Part shown: piece after piece, positions 29,021 through 40,172 of the stretch | Layout: the number at the start of each line of letters is the position of its first letter | Numbering within the stretch: position 1 is the stretch's first letter | NCBI RefSeq assembly: GCF_964204645.1 | Contig: NC_134027.1 | Location: forward strand, 5,134,485 to 5,198,484 | Length of the DNA stretch: 64,000 bases | From: Tubulanus polymorphus | Lineage: Eukaryota > Nemertea > Palaeonemertea > Tubulaniformes > Tubulanidae | Direction of reading: 5' to 3' | Notes under the pieces: generated by a model | Told to the model about the DNA's origin: nothing | The model's input: only the letters and a program-made list of their open reading frames with translations | Database searches by the model: none | Position numbers and translations under genes: made by a program

Positions 29021-30047
29021 CGTTAAAATATATGTATCTTATTCCGCTAGATTTGACAAATGTTTCATTATACTTGCCAGAGCTATCATCAATTCAATGT
29101 TTAATGCTTGGCTCTGACGTCAGGAAATGGTGGCTGATTAGCATACATTTCTGACGAAAGATAGCGCCACTCCTGGATGAGCGATCCATAAGCGGTTGGC
29201 TCCGATCCGACGGCGAACTGGAGAAATGGCGTTGGCGCTAGTTGACACTTCCGAGAGACCGTACCTAATTGTTGGTGCCGGTTTATAATCCGAAAGTGCT
29301 TATCAACAGGGATGCCAAGACAAGAGCCACTTAGTGTTGAAAAAATTAATGCTTCAAAAATTACTTTTTGCTGTTGACTTACCGCATCGATTTTTCTCGG
29401 TTTCTATGCTAATGCTATGATATGATAATTCAGGATGCGGGGCCCTAAAAAAGGTTCATACTACAATTTCGACCTGGGAGTGGAAACAGTTTGCCGGTGA
29501 TAGCCCGGTATAGTGCCGCCTTATCGTTGCCTCGTAGATCTAGCGATGAGTCCGAATCCGCGTTTTATATTTTTACCCTGACCTATCATTCATTTCCGGG
29601 TTATCATTGTTCGTAATCCGTAAAGTTCCAAATGGCATAAATGAGGTATCTATCCGTTACTTTTTGCATGCAAGCCCTGCAACGAATAGCCTGACTATAT
29701 GTTAAGGGATATTTCAACAGATCTACAAAGACTGGGAAAAATTTGGGTCGTTCTAAACGATGCCGAAAAACCAAAAACGGCTCGCATTCGCGCATACACA
29801 ATTGACTTCCGGGTTCCTAACTCTAACTGCTGAGGCTCTGATCCTTTTTCAGTCGGCAGAAAACGAATAAGCTGACAGACCATTCATTTCATTGATTTGA
29901 CACTAATTTATACCTAACCAAAAAACACTCATTTATTGCCAAGAGTAACCTCATTATTTTCGTTCAATTTATAGGGTTATTGATCCAAATCCAAGCTGAG
30001 AAGAATGAAGAATTGCTATTTCAGTGAGCTGAAGGAAAGATAATAAA
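29021..30047. promoter_or_regulatory. divergent promoter region of CaMKI and the C2H2 factor
   Basis: About 1 kb between two start codons pointing away from each other. It should hold both 5' UTRs and promoters. An acceptor-like TTTCAG at 30020-30025 just before the zinc-finger start may end a 5' UTR intron. No TATA box is convincing. Confidence 0.45.
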
Positions 30048-31349
30048 ATGAATCATCAAATTCGTGAATTGACTGCTACTAACGATATGGATGTCGGTGT
30101 GGTTGGAGAAAGTGCTGAAAGGATGGCAGAAAACTGTAAATCAGGCATGCAATCTGTAGTTCATTCTAAACCTTCAATTGTGGCGGGGCAGATTTCAACA
30201 AATGGTATGCAGACTGCAGAAGGTTTTAGACTAAAAGAAGAAGTGAATTTGATTACGAACATCAATAGCGACGTTGAAATTAAACAAACACCATCATCTC
30301 TGTCCGCCGATAAAAAACCATCTACACAAATATTGAATCTATCACCACAGTTACCCGTGCAACATAGTGTACAACCAGTCATTCTGACACCTGCATTGCT
30401 TCAGCAGATACTAACTATGCATACTGGAATTGTAGCGAACCAGAATGTAATACAAATAACCGTTCCACAAGATGCTATACTGCAAAATTTACCACAACTA
30501 ACTGGTAACGTGACAGTTGAGCCGCAGTGCATATCCCTGAATGGTGCGTCCGTCCAACCTTCACAGATCGTCTTTGCCGAATTAGAAGCATTACAAACAG
30601 CTTTGAATAAAATGCAGAAGAGTCCTGATGATAAGATTTCAACAGAAAACATATCAAATGGCACAAAGTCGGTTGAAATTCTAACTACCACGGCATCTTA
30701 TGAAGTACCGTTAGCTGTCGACAGTATAAGTGCACCTGCTGGGAAAAATAATCAAAACATTATTGATGTATCCTCGTCCAGTATTGCCTGTAGTATAACT
30801 GAATCAAATAAAAGTGGACATAAAAACCAGTATATATCAACACTGCTGAAAACCGCTGACCAGACTGGAAATCTGACTGACATGAAAAAGGATAGCAATT
30901 GTGAAGCAATAGATGAGGTCGGGTCGATTAAAGAAGATCAAGTTCAGATTATTAATCTATCCGAATTTATGAACAATGTCAAACAATCTAATGAGTCAAA
31001 TAAGTGTGATGAGTGCAATAAGGTATTTACATCATCCTCTGCTTTAAAAGGACATAAAACATTGCACAATCGAAAGATTACCGAATGCCCAGTGTGTCAC
31101 AAATTATTTACGAGAAACTGGCTATTGCAAGGTCACCTTCGCATCCACACCGGCGAACGCCCTTTTCCGTGTACTTTCTCTGGATGTACGAAGGCTTTCG
31201 CTGACAAGTCAAACTTGCGTTCGCACATGTTAATTCATACGACTACGTACAAAGAATTTGTGTGCAATAAATGCAATAAAGCTTTCGCTCAGAAACGTTA
31301 TTTGCACAAACATCAGCTCGAAGTATGCAACAAAAAGAAATTAAGCTAG
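30048..31349 (+). CDS. C2H2 zinc-finger transcription factor, Scratch/Snail-type fingers
   Basis: A 433-residue predicted nuclear DNA-binding protein from one coding exon. The first ~315 residues are low-complexity and Gln/Ser/Thr-rich, with hydrophobic-Gln blocks (PVILTPALLQQILTM; NVIQITVPQDAILQNL) like glutamine-rich activation domains. Four fingers follow: about 318-340 (CDECNKVF...H..LH), 346-367 (CPVCHKLFTRNWLLQGHLRIH), 374-397 (CTFSGCTKAF, with C-x4-C spacing) and 405-426 (CNKCNKAF...HKHQLEVC, ending in Cys not His). NWLLQGHLRIHTGERPF, AFADKSNLRSHM and a CCHC last finger are hallmarks of the Snail/Scratch superfamily, closest by eye to Scratch. The N-terminal SNAG repressor motif (MPRSFLVKK-like) is absent. 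Start chosen at the first Met of the frame. Family is firm; orthology is uncertain. Confidence 0.85.
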   Translation: MNHQIRELTATNDMDVGVVGESAERMAENCKSGMQSVVHSKPSIVAGQISTNGMQTAEGFRLKEEVNLITNINSDVEIKQTPSSLSADKKPSTQILNLSPQLPVQHSVQPVILTPALLQQILTMHTGIVANQNVIQITVPQDAILQNLPQLTGNVTVEPQCISLNGASVQPSQIVFAELEALQTALNKMQKSPDDKISTENISNGTKSVEILTTTASYEVPLAVDSISAPAGKNNQNIIDVSSSSIACSITESNKSGHKNQYISTLLKTADQTGNLTDMKKDSNCEAIDEVGSIKEDQVQIINLSEFMNNVKQSNESNKCDECNKVFTSSSALKGHKTLHNRKITECPVCHKLFTRNWLLQGHLRIHTGERPFPCTFSGCTKAFADKSNLRSHMLIHTTTYKEFVCNKCNKAFAQKRYLHKHQLEVCNKKKLS

Positions 31350-31600
31350 CAAATTGTCATCCAGCCTGACTCTAGAGACTGATTGAAATTCATGTACTTA
31401 GTACATGTACACTGTAAAATCTTGTACTATCTCAGAATTTTAAACCATTTTTCCTCTTCATTTAGAAGATTCTCTATCACTAACAATAGGTTTTTAGTAC
31501 TGATGTAACATGGTGTAAATATATGTAGATGTATGATAAATTAAAACATATTAGTTTATGCTTTATGGGTGTTTTTAAGCATGTTTACAGTTTCTATTAT

Positions 31601-31606
31601 AATAAA
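31601..31606 (+). terminator. candidate poly(A) signal for the C2H2 gene
   Basis: AATAAA about 250 bp past the stop codon. Confidence 0.4.
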
Positions 31607-31940
31607 GATACATTGTTACTATTTAATTTGATGTTCAATTATGATATGATTCTTGGTTACTTTTGTAGTTTCTGCACTTTCCAGCAAGGGCTGATAGAAA
31701 ATTCCTTTTCGGTAACAATAGAAATCAAATCAAAGACCAATGTTATTCATTAGTGTTTATTGCATTTTGAAAAACTGGACCACATGACGTTAACAAGATT
31801 CACATAGCAGTTCACATAGTGTATAAAGGGATATTTCATTTGAAACAATAATAGTTGTAAAGTTTGGAATCTCTTGGGCAAAATATTTGGACGAAGACAT
31901 GCAAGACATAAAAGTTCAAACTTGGAAAGGATGAAATAGA

Positions 31941-32041
31941 GGTGTACAATAAATTCATATACAAGATATGCAGATTCCCTAAAAAATTGAGGTGTACAAT
32001 TGAATAAATTCATATACAAGATATGCAGATTCCCTAAAAAA
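31941..32041. repeat. ~50-bp tandem duplication
   Basis: GGTGTACAAT plus AATAAATTCATATACAAGAT and GCAGATTCCCTAAAAAAT appear twice back to back, the second copy with a 4-bp insertion (TTGA). Near identity suggests recent duplication. Confidence 0.85.
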
Positions 32042-32512
32042 TCTAACTATGAACAATCTTTCAATTTGATCCTGTTTTTCAAACAATTCATCCATTCACT
32101 TATGTATAATTAATAATCATTTATGACTAGAAAAGATTATGGCAACCTTTTTAAGGCATAATTCATGTACATGTATAAATATATTCTAAAGAAATATTTG
32201 TTCGTGACAAACAAAACAACTCACTAGAGTATTATTAATGAATACATTATGAATACCTGGTAAAGATATGCGCATTTTGAATATAGAATGTGCAGCAGCA
32301 TATGCCCAGTACTAATAAAATCCTCACCCTATTGCTATAATTAATTTCTTAATTCTAATACAGAAATGTAAAGAATATATGGAGCTGAATTCCTGAGAAA
32401 TTGATAATGATGACGCTAAAAGTACCCAACCACAGTAGCAATATCCTCTTCACTTGTGAATTAATAAAAAACAAGTTTTAAACAGATGTTTCAATTGTAA
32501 ATAGGTCTGGTT

Positions 32513-34551
32513 TCACATAGCTGGTAAAGAGTGTTCTTCAGGTGATTCGGCAGTAGCATCAGTTGACCGAAGTCCTTCACTAGCCATCTGTTTACCAGCT
32601 AAATTCAGTAGTGCTTTGCCGCTTGGATCTTTGTCTAAGACGCTTGTTACCTTCTAAAATACCGAGAAAAGCCATTTGGCATTTATTTTTTACAAATTCA
32701 TTGAACGAGAAAGATCTATAACAATCTTACCTTAGATCGAGCTGGAGCCTCACCTACTCCCCACACCTCTAAAACTTCAATAGCAAAGTTTGGTTCTTTA
32801 GATAGTTGAGGGCTATTATAGGTTGTGCATTTTGGTAATGCTTTACTATTTCCAATCCCAAATTCACTGTCGATCCAAAGTCCGAAGTGGTCCAGTTGTC
32901 CTCCCATACCCTAAAATAAACCTTACCTAATTATTTGAATTGATAATTATTAATAGACTACTACCGTTCTTGGGAATTATGCTTACCAATCCATTAGGCA
33001 TAGTTTGTTGCCCTTGGTTCAGGTACTGATAATGATCGTTATACCCTGAAGGGAAGAAACGACCAATCTGTGGAAACAATGTAAACAAAAAGCACCGTGT
33101 TGTACCTGAAAAAAATTCAAAATCAGTTAAAAAATCATAAACTTGATGTGCAGATTTAACATTAGCAGGCATGTTGATACGTACCAACCCATTCTGGACT
33201 TATTTCCCAAGGTGTGGCAGCAAACCCTCCAAACAAATAACCATCTTTGTCCTTGATTATCAACATAGTAGGACCCTCGTTTGTGATATATTTCACCATT
33301 GTCGAAAAACTTTCACCATCTGTTGCTGTGCTGAAGAGCAATCTCCATTTAACACCGAGTTCTTTTGGTATACTGTGATTCAGACAGATTAGTGAAGTCA
33401 CATCAAGAAGAGACTTTGTTGAATTCCAATCGACATCAGAACAGAATGGAATTTTTGGAGTGTGGAATGCAACAGCAGTCATGTCTTCAACCTGCAATAT
33501 TCAAATTCATTTCTGAAATAATGCAAGGGAGCTCACACCCATGGATAGTAAGTCCTATACATCATCACGACTGATTACTTACATAGCTAACATTGAAACA
33601 TGTATAGAATATATAATCCATCAGATGAGAGATGAATGCTGATTTAGAGATCCAGTTTTCCAAATCCTCTAAAGTATACACATCTTCACTTTTCAATGGG
33701 CTGCCATCAGCTTATATATCATATAGAATAGTGACATAGTTGATTAGAAGGTTGCTTTACATCGTAGCATATAAACAAACCAGTGTAAGCTTATACATGA
33801 ATGAATCACCTACCATTAAATACAAGGGAATGCATTAGAAATTTAGCAAACAGTAAATTCTTTTCACTGTCATACGGAATCTTCCATGTTGCATACTGCG
33901 GTGTTTTCATCATCAGTTTCACATATGCATCTAACAACATCTGAACTGTCTGCAAAGTAAGAGGTAATCATATATCGCGAGTTTTCAATTAGATTATGCA
34001 ATTTAAGCGATTCAAAATATGTCTAACTAACCGACCTGTTCAAGTTGTTCCAGTGTTGCTGTTGTGTTCACAGTCGTTATACTCATAAACACTTCACTTC
34101 TCTGAGACAATGTTCCTTTGAGGAGATAAGTCAGTGAAACCACGAAACTCTTTTCATCGACGTGTGTATGGTGTGTACGGCTGCTCTTCGACACCAAAAT
34201 GTTGCACATTTCATTGTGAAGACAGGTTGAAATACTCGGTGGTAATACGTCTTTCAGATATCTCTGTTGTTAAAAAGGAATAGAATAATGAATAATTGAG
34301 TCATTGCAATTACCAGCAGGAGCAAACTGTCTATTAAGATGAATTTTTCCAGTGTTCAGAATGTCTTTACGTACTATCTTATCTAACAAAAAAGTCAAAT
34401 TTCAATTACTTACTTCCAAATCATCTCTACTAAACGATACACTATTTTCCCCAGCAATCTCTTTGAAAATCTTTCTTATTTGATCTTGTTCTTGTTTTGT
34501 AAACAATTCTAATGCCCTGTCAACTTCGGGGTAGCTCTGCATTAGTCCCAT
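32513..34551 (-). CDS. MEAK7: MTOR-associated protein MEAK7 (TLD-domain protein)
   Basis: Lysosome-associated TLDc protein that in mammals supports an alternative mTOR signalling route. Eight coding exons, read leftward: 34551-34414, 34263-34036, 33949-33814, 33710-33583, 33491-33185, 33105-32987, 32910-32731, 32653-32513. Total 1377 bp, 458 residues, against 456 in human. It starts MGLMQS, matching the N-myristoylation rule (Gly2, Ser6) known for this family. The TLD domain spans roughly the last 270 residues before a short tail: WRLLFSTATDGESF, GPTMLIIKD..GYLFGGFA, CFLFTLFPQIGRFFPSG, NDHYQYLN, HFGLWIDSEFGIGNS and CTTYNSPQLS, then EVLEVWGVG. These are the canonical TLD blocks, and the CTTYNSPQLS and EVWGVG ends match MEAK7 rather than OXR1 or NCOA7. 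All splice phases agree. Neighbours are unrelated. Confidence 0.95.
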
Positions 34552-34806
34552 TTTTCAAGTCATGTGAATTACGAATTTTAATTTCTCTAGCATTTCCGGG
34601 TTTTCCAGGAATTTCGTGGTTGGGTCGCGGGAATAGCCGGAAAATGGATTAACAGAACTTGAAGAACAGAACAACCCCTAGTCCGAAACCTGATTTTTTA
34701 CTCAACCTTCACGGCCTTTGAATTGCATTGAATTTCATTGAATAAAAACCCAGCCAAAACCATCGCTTTTGAATTGTATTTGCATATGGCCGAAAATGGC
34801 ATTTAG
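34552..34806. promoter_or_regulatory. MEAK7 5' flank
   Basis: About 255 bp between the MEAK7 start codon and the left end of the inverted-repeat element. It should include MEAK7 5' UTR and core promoter; no motif is named. Confidence 0.35.
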
Positions 34807-35115
34807 GTCTGTCTGCAGAGTTTCCAGAAACTGTCATGTCAGGGCCCAAGACCTGACATGACAGGTGGGACCTCAGGTGACAGGTCGATTTGCTAAAATG
34901 AAAATCGTAATGACTGAACCGATGATAGACGATTAGAAGATATGATAGGCACGGATTTAAAACAAATGATAGCCGATAAGAAACAAAAAGAACATATCTT
35001 AGTGCTTTCTGAATATATTATTCAAAAACAAAAAACAAACTATGGTGTGTTATGAATTCATTTAAGAATTTATGTTTGCCTTGTAAAGATGCAATGATTG
35101 TGAATTATTTGATTT

Positions 35116-35692
35116 CAATAATTTTGAAGCGAGACCTCACACGGCAGCTCGCGCCATTTTGCAGAGCTTCTCGGGACCTGTGGTGACAGGTCTGCACTAA
35201 AACTGATGAAATTGAAAAAACTTTACTTTTTATAACCTTTATATAGTAAAGAGTATAATATAAATTGCTAACCATGGATATAGTTAATCTTAAGTTACTA
35301 CAAAACAATAATTTTGAAGCGAGACCTCACACGGCAGCTCGCGCCATTTTGCAGAGCTTCTCGGGACCTGTGGTGACAGACAGGTCTGCATTAAAACTGA
35401 TGAAATGAAGGAAAACTTTACTTTTTATGGTATCTTTATAGTTATGAATATAATATAAATTGCTAACCATAGATAGAGTTAATCTTAAGTTACTATAAAA
35501 CAATAATTTTGAAGCGAGACCTCACACGGCAGCTCGCGCCATTTTGCAGAGCTTCTCGGGACCTGTGGTGACAGGTCTGCACTAAAACTGATGAAATTGA
35601 AAAAACTTTACTTTTTATAACCTTTATATAGTAAAGAGTATAATATAAATTGCTAACCATGGATATAGTTAATCTTAAGTTACTATACTAAG

Positions 35693-35728
<36 letters not shown>

Positions 35729-36010
35729 TTTGAAGCGAAGCGAGACCTCACACGGCAGCTCGCGCCATTTTGCAGAGCTTCTCGAGACCTGTGGTGACAG
35801 GTCTGCTTGAAAACTGATGAAATGGAAAAAAATTTACTTTTTATGGTATCTTTATAGTAATGAATATAATATAGATTGCTAACCATGGATATAGTTAATC
35901 TTAAGTTACTACAAAACAATAATTATGAAGCGAGACCTCACACGGCAGCTCGCGCCATTTTACAGAGCTTCTCGGGACCTGTGGTGACAGGTCTGCATTA
36001 AAACTGATAT
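35116..36010. repeat. five-copy ~195-bp tandem array
   Basis: The core array of the element above. Copies 1-5 begin at 35116, 35306, 35501, about 35725 and 35917. Copies 1 and 3 are nearly identical across the AT-rich half (ACTTTTTATAACCTTTATAT), while copies 2 and 4 share a different version (TTTTTATGGTATCTTTATAG). This points to duplication of a two-unit block. Copy 4 is preceded by a (TA)n run. Confidence 0.92.
35696..35724. repeat. short (TA)n tract between array copies 3 and 4
   Basis: About 28 bp of TA dinucleotides interrupting the tandem array. Confidence 0.9.
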
Positions 36011-36630
36011 AAGAAAAAAACTTCATGCTTTAAATTGATGAGTTGATTTAAAATCAGTCTCAATAAAATCAGTCTCTATATTGCATTCGGCTCTTTTACA
36101 TGTACATCATAAAGACAATGAATATAAATAGTGAGACTTCAGGACTTCAGGACAGTGAGGAGTGTTGCCGAACTGTGATAGTGAGCAGATAATTTTCAGT
36201 GTCTTATTGCGGAAACGAAATATCAAGACCTCGATTCATCTAGCGAAAATATTCTCTTATAATGTGCTCTTATTTCTACATTAATTAATTCATCTTTGCC
36301 TGAAACTTATTTTTTACCTTTAATACAGAAATAAGTCATAGTTTACACATAAATATTTTCTTCTTATAAATCAACCTTTCAAATGAATTATTTGTCAGAA
36401 CATTTTCCTTATCGTTATTGTTGAATCATTTTCGATATTAACGACGGGTCAGAATATTCATTCTACTCAAAATGTTCTTCCATTCGTCTAACACGTGCCT
36501 AGATATTTCGCCGTTCCGTCAAATATTGTCATGAGTTTGGGTTTTTTTGGGACCTGACATGACAGGTCAGACCTGTCATGTCAGGTCTTAAGACCTGACA
36601 TGACAGGTTCTGGAAACTCTGCAGACAGAC

Positions 36631-37113
36631 ATCAATCGAAAATGGATACGTGAAAAAATGAGGTAAGTTTGTGATGTTTAAGGAGGTATTTTTGTTGGGG
36701 CTACAGTATATCAAATCTATTTAGATTTGGCTTGTAGAAAGAAATGGCGGAAGACGTCGTCGTTGACGTTGTGCGGTGCTGTGTTTCACTTTCTGTTTGT
36801 TGAATGTGTGTGGTGGGCCCTTTGCCTTTGGCCTTTGCCTTTTGGCTTTCTCAGTTTCAGTTTCAATCTCAGTCAATAAAAGTACTCAGTAGTACGTACC
36901 TGGTGTAATAGGTTTTAAATGGACTACTGTCTGTCACACATGAATTGCCAGAAAACTCAAAATTATTTTCTGTAGGCCCTATCGTACTGCTGGCCTGCAC
37001 AGATTAATTTCGCCTAATTGTTTTATCTTTTATACAGGCGTGCCAGTGATAGTTAATGTTTGTTCATTTTAATGTATTGTAACAGTGTCATACGAAGCAA
37101 CGAAAGATCTAAT
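36631..37113. promoter_or_regulatory. 5' flank of the CUB/LDLa gene
   Basis: About 480 bp between the inverted-repeat element and the first coding ATG. Contains a CTTTTGCCTTT/GGCC-type pyrimidine repeat at 36819-36850 and an acceptor-like tract before 37114. No TATA box is convincing. Confidence 0.35.
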
Positions 37114-40099
37114 ATGCAGACATTATTACTGATTTTTGTATTGCATGTGCTGCATACGGAAGGAAAAAGCATGAAATCCTGTAAGTACCGCTAACTCTTC
37201 CAGAATTTAGACGGTTTTAACAGCTTTTTTGACATCATGTGTATGCCGATAGAAAACTTATGTTTGAACAGTAAACTTTGTATTACAGTTAAAATGCCGG
37301 GTGGAAGCTACTGTTCGTGGACAGCTGGTTTTCAGGAGGTTGATGGTGGAATAGTCAGATCGGTCAGACCAGCTGCTAAAGATCTTCATAACGAGTGTAA
37401 ATTACAGCTCGTCGCTGATGATAAAATATTCACTACGAAAAAGATGATGGTCAAATTTCAATCGCTTAGAATTAACGACTGTAACACGAAACTTTCATTC
37501 TATGATAGCAGCCACAGTAGAAATGCTCCGATGGTGAGTTTCAGTTCATTTAATCAATAATGTACGCAATGATTATGTTCATTATTCAACTCATCGAAAA
37601 TTGATTTCAGAAAACCTTTACATGCGGAACTCCCATACCAAAGATTTTATATACGACGGGAAAATATCTTGTCATAACTTTCAATCCTGGCGGATCAGGG
37701 AATTATCTATTCGAATTTCTGGTCACTACATATAGCGGGAGTAAGTATGATAGGTCTTGATTATTTTTTTGTGCAGTTGGGTGCGGTCGGATCATGCGAT
37801 GCTTTAGTAAATAATCTACATCGATCTTGTCGATGTATTAATTGATTTATAACCAGTATATATGTTATTTTGGTTTGCAGGGGCCGGATTCTGTTCAGAG
37901 TTTCAATGTAAAAATCGTAAGTGTATTGAAAAGGATTTAGTTTGTGACGGTTATGATAGCTGTTTTGATGGTTCTGATGAATACTGTGGCTCAAGTAAGT
38001 TGGAACCTAGTAAGTGCTCTGCATCTTATTTTTCCTTGGTTATTTGCACTAAAATGCATCATGAGTATTTTAAAGAGAGTTTTATGCCAGAAATACTTTT
38101 CAGAGACATGTTCTCCTATATTATTCTAGCACCATAAAGAATTGTCAGATTTTACGTTAATTGAATAGACCCTCTTAATGAATGGTCATTGAGATATAGC
38201 TTTTGTTCATCTAGCATTGTCAGCCATTCTACAGCCTGCTTAATCTTACGTTTGCATACGGATCAGTTGAAGTTTTCGCTTATTTTGCTTTTATTTTTCT
38301 AGACTGTGATAAGAATAATGCAACTTGTTCTAATGGTAAATTTTCATGGTGTCTAATAAATGTTGACTAATGTTTTGCTTCACCCATAATATTGATTGAC
38401 ACACATCATTCATCCTTGGTTTATGGTGCATTCATTTGCTTCGACTTATTATTTTTGTCATGTCATCCACGCATGTTTCTTTGCTTGAAAACCTTTTCAA
38501 AAGGATCTCATGATGGTATTATTAAAAGAATATAGGCTACTAATGTATTTATACACCAATATACGTTATAATGAATCTAAGCCTTATAAACCGATAATAC
38601 CATAATGCTTTTAAGAAAATATGATTTAATGGTAAAACAATAGTACTTCACTTGAAGCTTCAGTATAAAAGCAGTTTTGTAGATAGCTTTAATGATTAAT
38701 GGAAATAATGTTTGGAACATACTCCCAATGTGTTTTAATGAAGATAATATGGGATAGATGGGGTATGGGTATATAGTTAACAGTATATATAGGACGCAGA
38801 ATACTTGACTCGGATCAACCATTGATCAGTCTACCAGGTGTATGCGTGTATCACTACAGTATAAAGTTGCTGTCTGAGAGAACAGTGTGCAGTCAATAAC
38901 TAATGGTTTTAGATCGGTAAATATTTTTTTAACCCTATATAGTTTGAAGTACCGAATATTCGGAAAATATATATTTTTGTTTACAGATAACCTACGTGGA
39001 TTAGGTTTCTCGATGAAGAAGTTTATAATAGGTATCCTCGTAGTCATTGGACTAGTGATTGTAGCTGTAATTGTGTGTATCGTGTGCTGTGTAAAGAAAG
39101 GATCGGGAGCATTTGGGAAAATGTTTAATCGCGGAGGACGCCATTCATCGTCTCCCCCTGTTGCGTACGAAGGTAAATCAGCTTCATGCCGATATTCACA
39201 TTTTCATTAAAATGTTAAATTCAATGGCGGCGATGGTATTCTGTATCTTTGCAGCTGCACCACTCCATGGTCAGTACAATGAGTGTGATTTAGTGTTTTT
39301 TACACGAATGCAAATTGTTGATTTGTTTTCATGCTTTTTCATGTAAAGGCCTTTAAGTATGATGAACGATTCCAGCTTACATCGCACGTGATATTATGTT
39401 TTAAGAATTTCTATACAAGCATGTTTGTTTCGTCGGATGTTCGCCATATATTGGATATTATTCATTATTGAATTTTTGTTTTAGTTTTTAAGCTACATTC
39501 ATGTACAATACATTTTGAATATAAGCTACACCGAATATGTGTTTTAAGTGAATCTCCAGTCATTGTGTCTTCAAGTACCATTGACTTTGTTAGAAATACT
39601 TAACTATGGTGACTATCCGGTATTTGCTAACTACTGTATTTCTATTCATTCTATTTAGTTGCTCCTACGAGTGCGCCGTCATACCCACCACAACAGGGAT
39701 ACCAGCCTCAACAGGGATACCCACCTCAACAGGGGTATCCACCACAACAGGGATATCCACCTCAACCAATGGCACCATATCCAGAACCACAAGCACCGTA
39801 CCCTCCAGTTGGTTTGTACCATTTGTCATAATGCCTTATGTCTATCAGTTATTTATGAATTTGAATCTTTTACGAACCAAAATAAATACATGCTTGCCAC
39901 ACTGTGCGCTTAAGTTGTAGGTGGCTACCCTCTCCAGCCAGGACCTCCTCCAGCATACGGATTGCATCCTCAGGGACCAGGTAAGGCTTTGCTTACTATA
40001 CCTTTTATCAGAATATGTTTAGGAATCATACTTTATATTAGTGTAAACGAATTTATACTGTATGTATGTTTTACTGTAGAAGACAAAGTGATGTTATAG
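37114..40099 (+). CDS. CUB and LDLa domain single-pass membrane protein with PPQQGYP-repeat tail
   Basis: Ten exons: 37114-37180, 37289-37533, 37611-37740, 37881-37994, 38303-38335, 38987-39172, 39255-39269 (a 15-bp microexon), 39659-39811, 39921-39980, 40080-40099. Total 1023 bp, 340 residues, all phases consistent. Signal peptide MQTLLLIFVLHVLH; a CUB-like domain about 24-147 with four Cys and the NPGGSGNY..EF end; a complete LDL-receptor class A repeat about 149-184 with six Cys and the calcium cage DGYDSCFDGSDE; a transmembrane helix about 209-231 (GILVVIGLVIVAVIVCIVCC); then a basic, Pro/Gln/Tyr-rich cytoplasmic tail with four PPQQGYP/PQQGYP repeats. The last short exon gives the end EDKVML. 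Function is not known to me; the architecture suggests an endocytic or adhesion receptor. Exons 1-9 are strong; the tiny terminal exon is less sure. Confidence 0.85.
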
Positions 40100-40166
40100 G
40101 TAATATATAATTTATATCTCAGGTATTGGGAATCACATATACATGTATTACTTAGTTGCGCTTGCA

Positions 40167-40172
40167 AATAAA
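40167..40172 (+). terminator. candidate poly(A) signal of the CUB/LDLa gene
   Basis: AATAAA 68 bp past the proposed stop; another AATAAA lies near 40314. Confidence 0.35.

Larger units (their letters stand above)
31350..32512. other. convergent 3' ends of the C2H2 gene and MEAK7
   Basis: About 1.2 kb of AT-rich sequence into which both genes transcribe. It contains a ~50-bp direct tandem duplication (31941-32041). No coding sequence recognised. Confidence 0.5.
34807..36630. mobile_element. 1.8-kb terminal-inverted-repeat element with internal tandem repeats
   Basis: The left end GTCTGTCTGCAGAGTTTCCA (34807 on) is repeated inverted at the right end (36593-36630), about 37 of 38 bases matching, both ending in CTGTCATGTCAGG. 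Inside lie five tandem copies of a ~195-bp unit (from 35116, 35306, 35501, about 35725 and 35917, the last cut at about 36010). Each copy has GAAGCGAGACCTCACACGGC, GCCATTTTGCAGAGCTTCTC and the hairpin ACCTGTGGTGACAGGT. Next to each end are palindromes of the type ACCTGACATGACAGGT. No reading frame of note, hence non-autonomous. No clear target duplication. The layout resembles tandem-repeat-bearing non-autonomous elements described in marine invertebrates ('pearl'-like), but the family is not recognised. Confidence 0.8.

Noticed and set aside
29604-29883. Short minus-strand frames in the CaMKI/C2H2 divergent promoter
   Set aside because: Overlapping each other in different frames with no conserved features; probably chance.
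38577-38822. 81-codon minus-strand frame in a CUB/LDLa-gene intron
   Set aside because: No similarity recognised and no splice linkage; intron is needed for phase on the plus strand.
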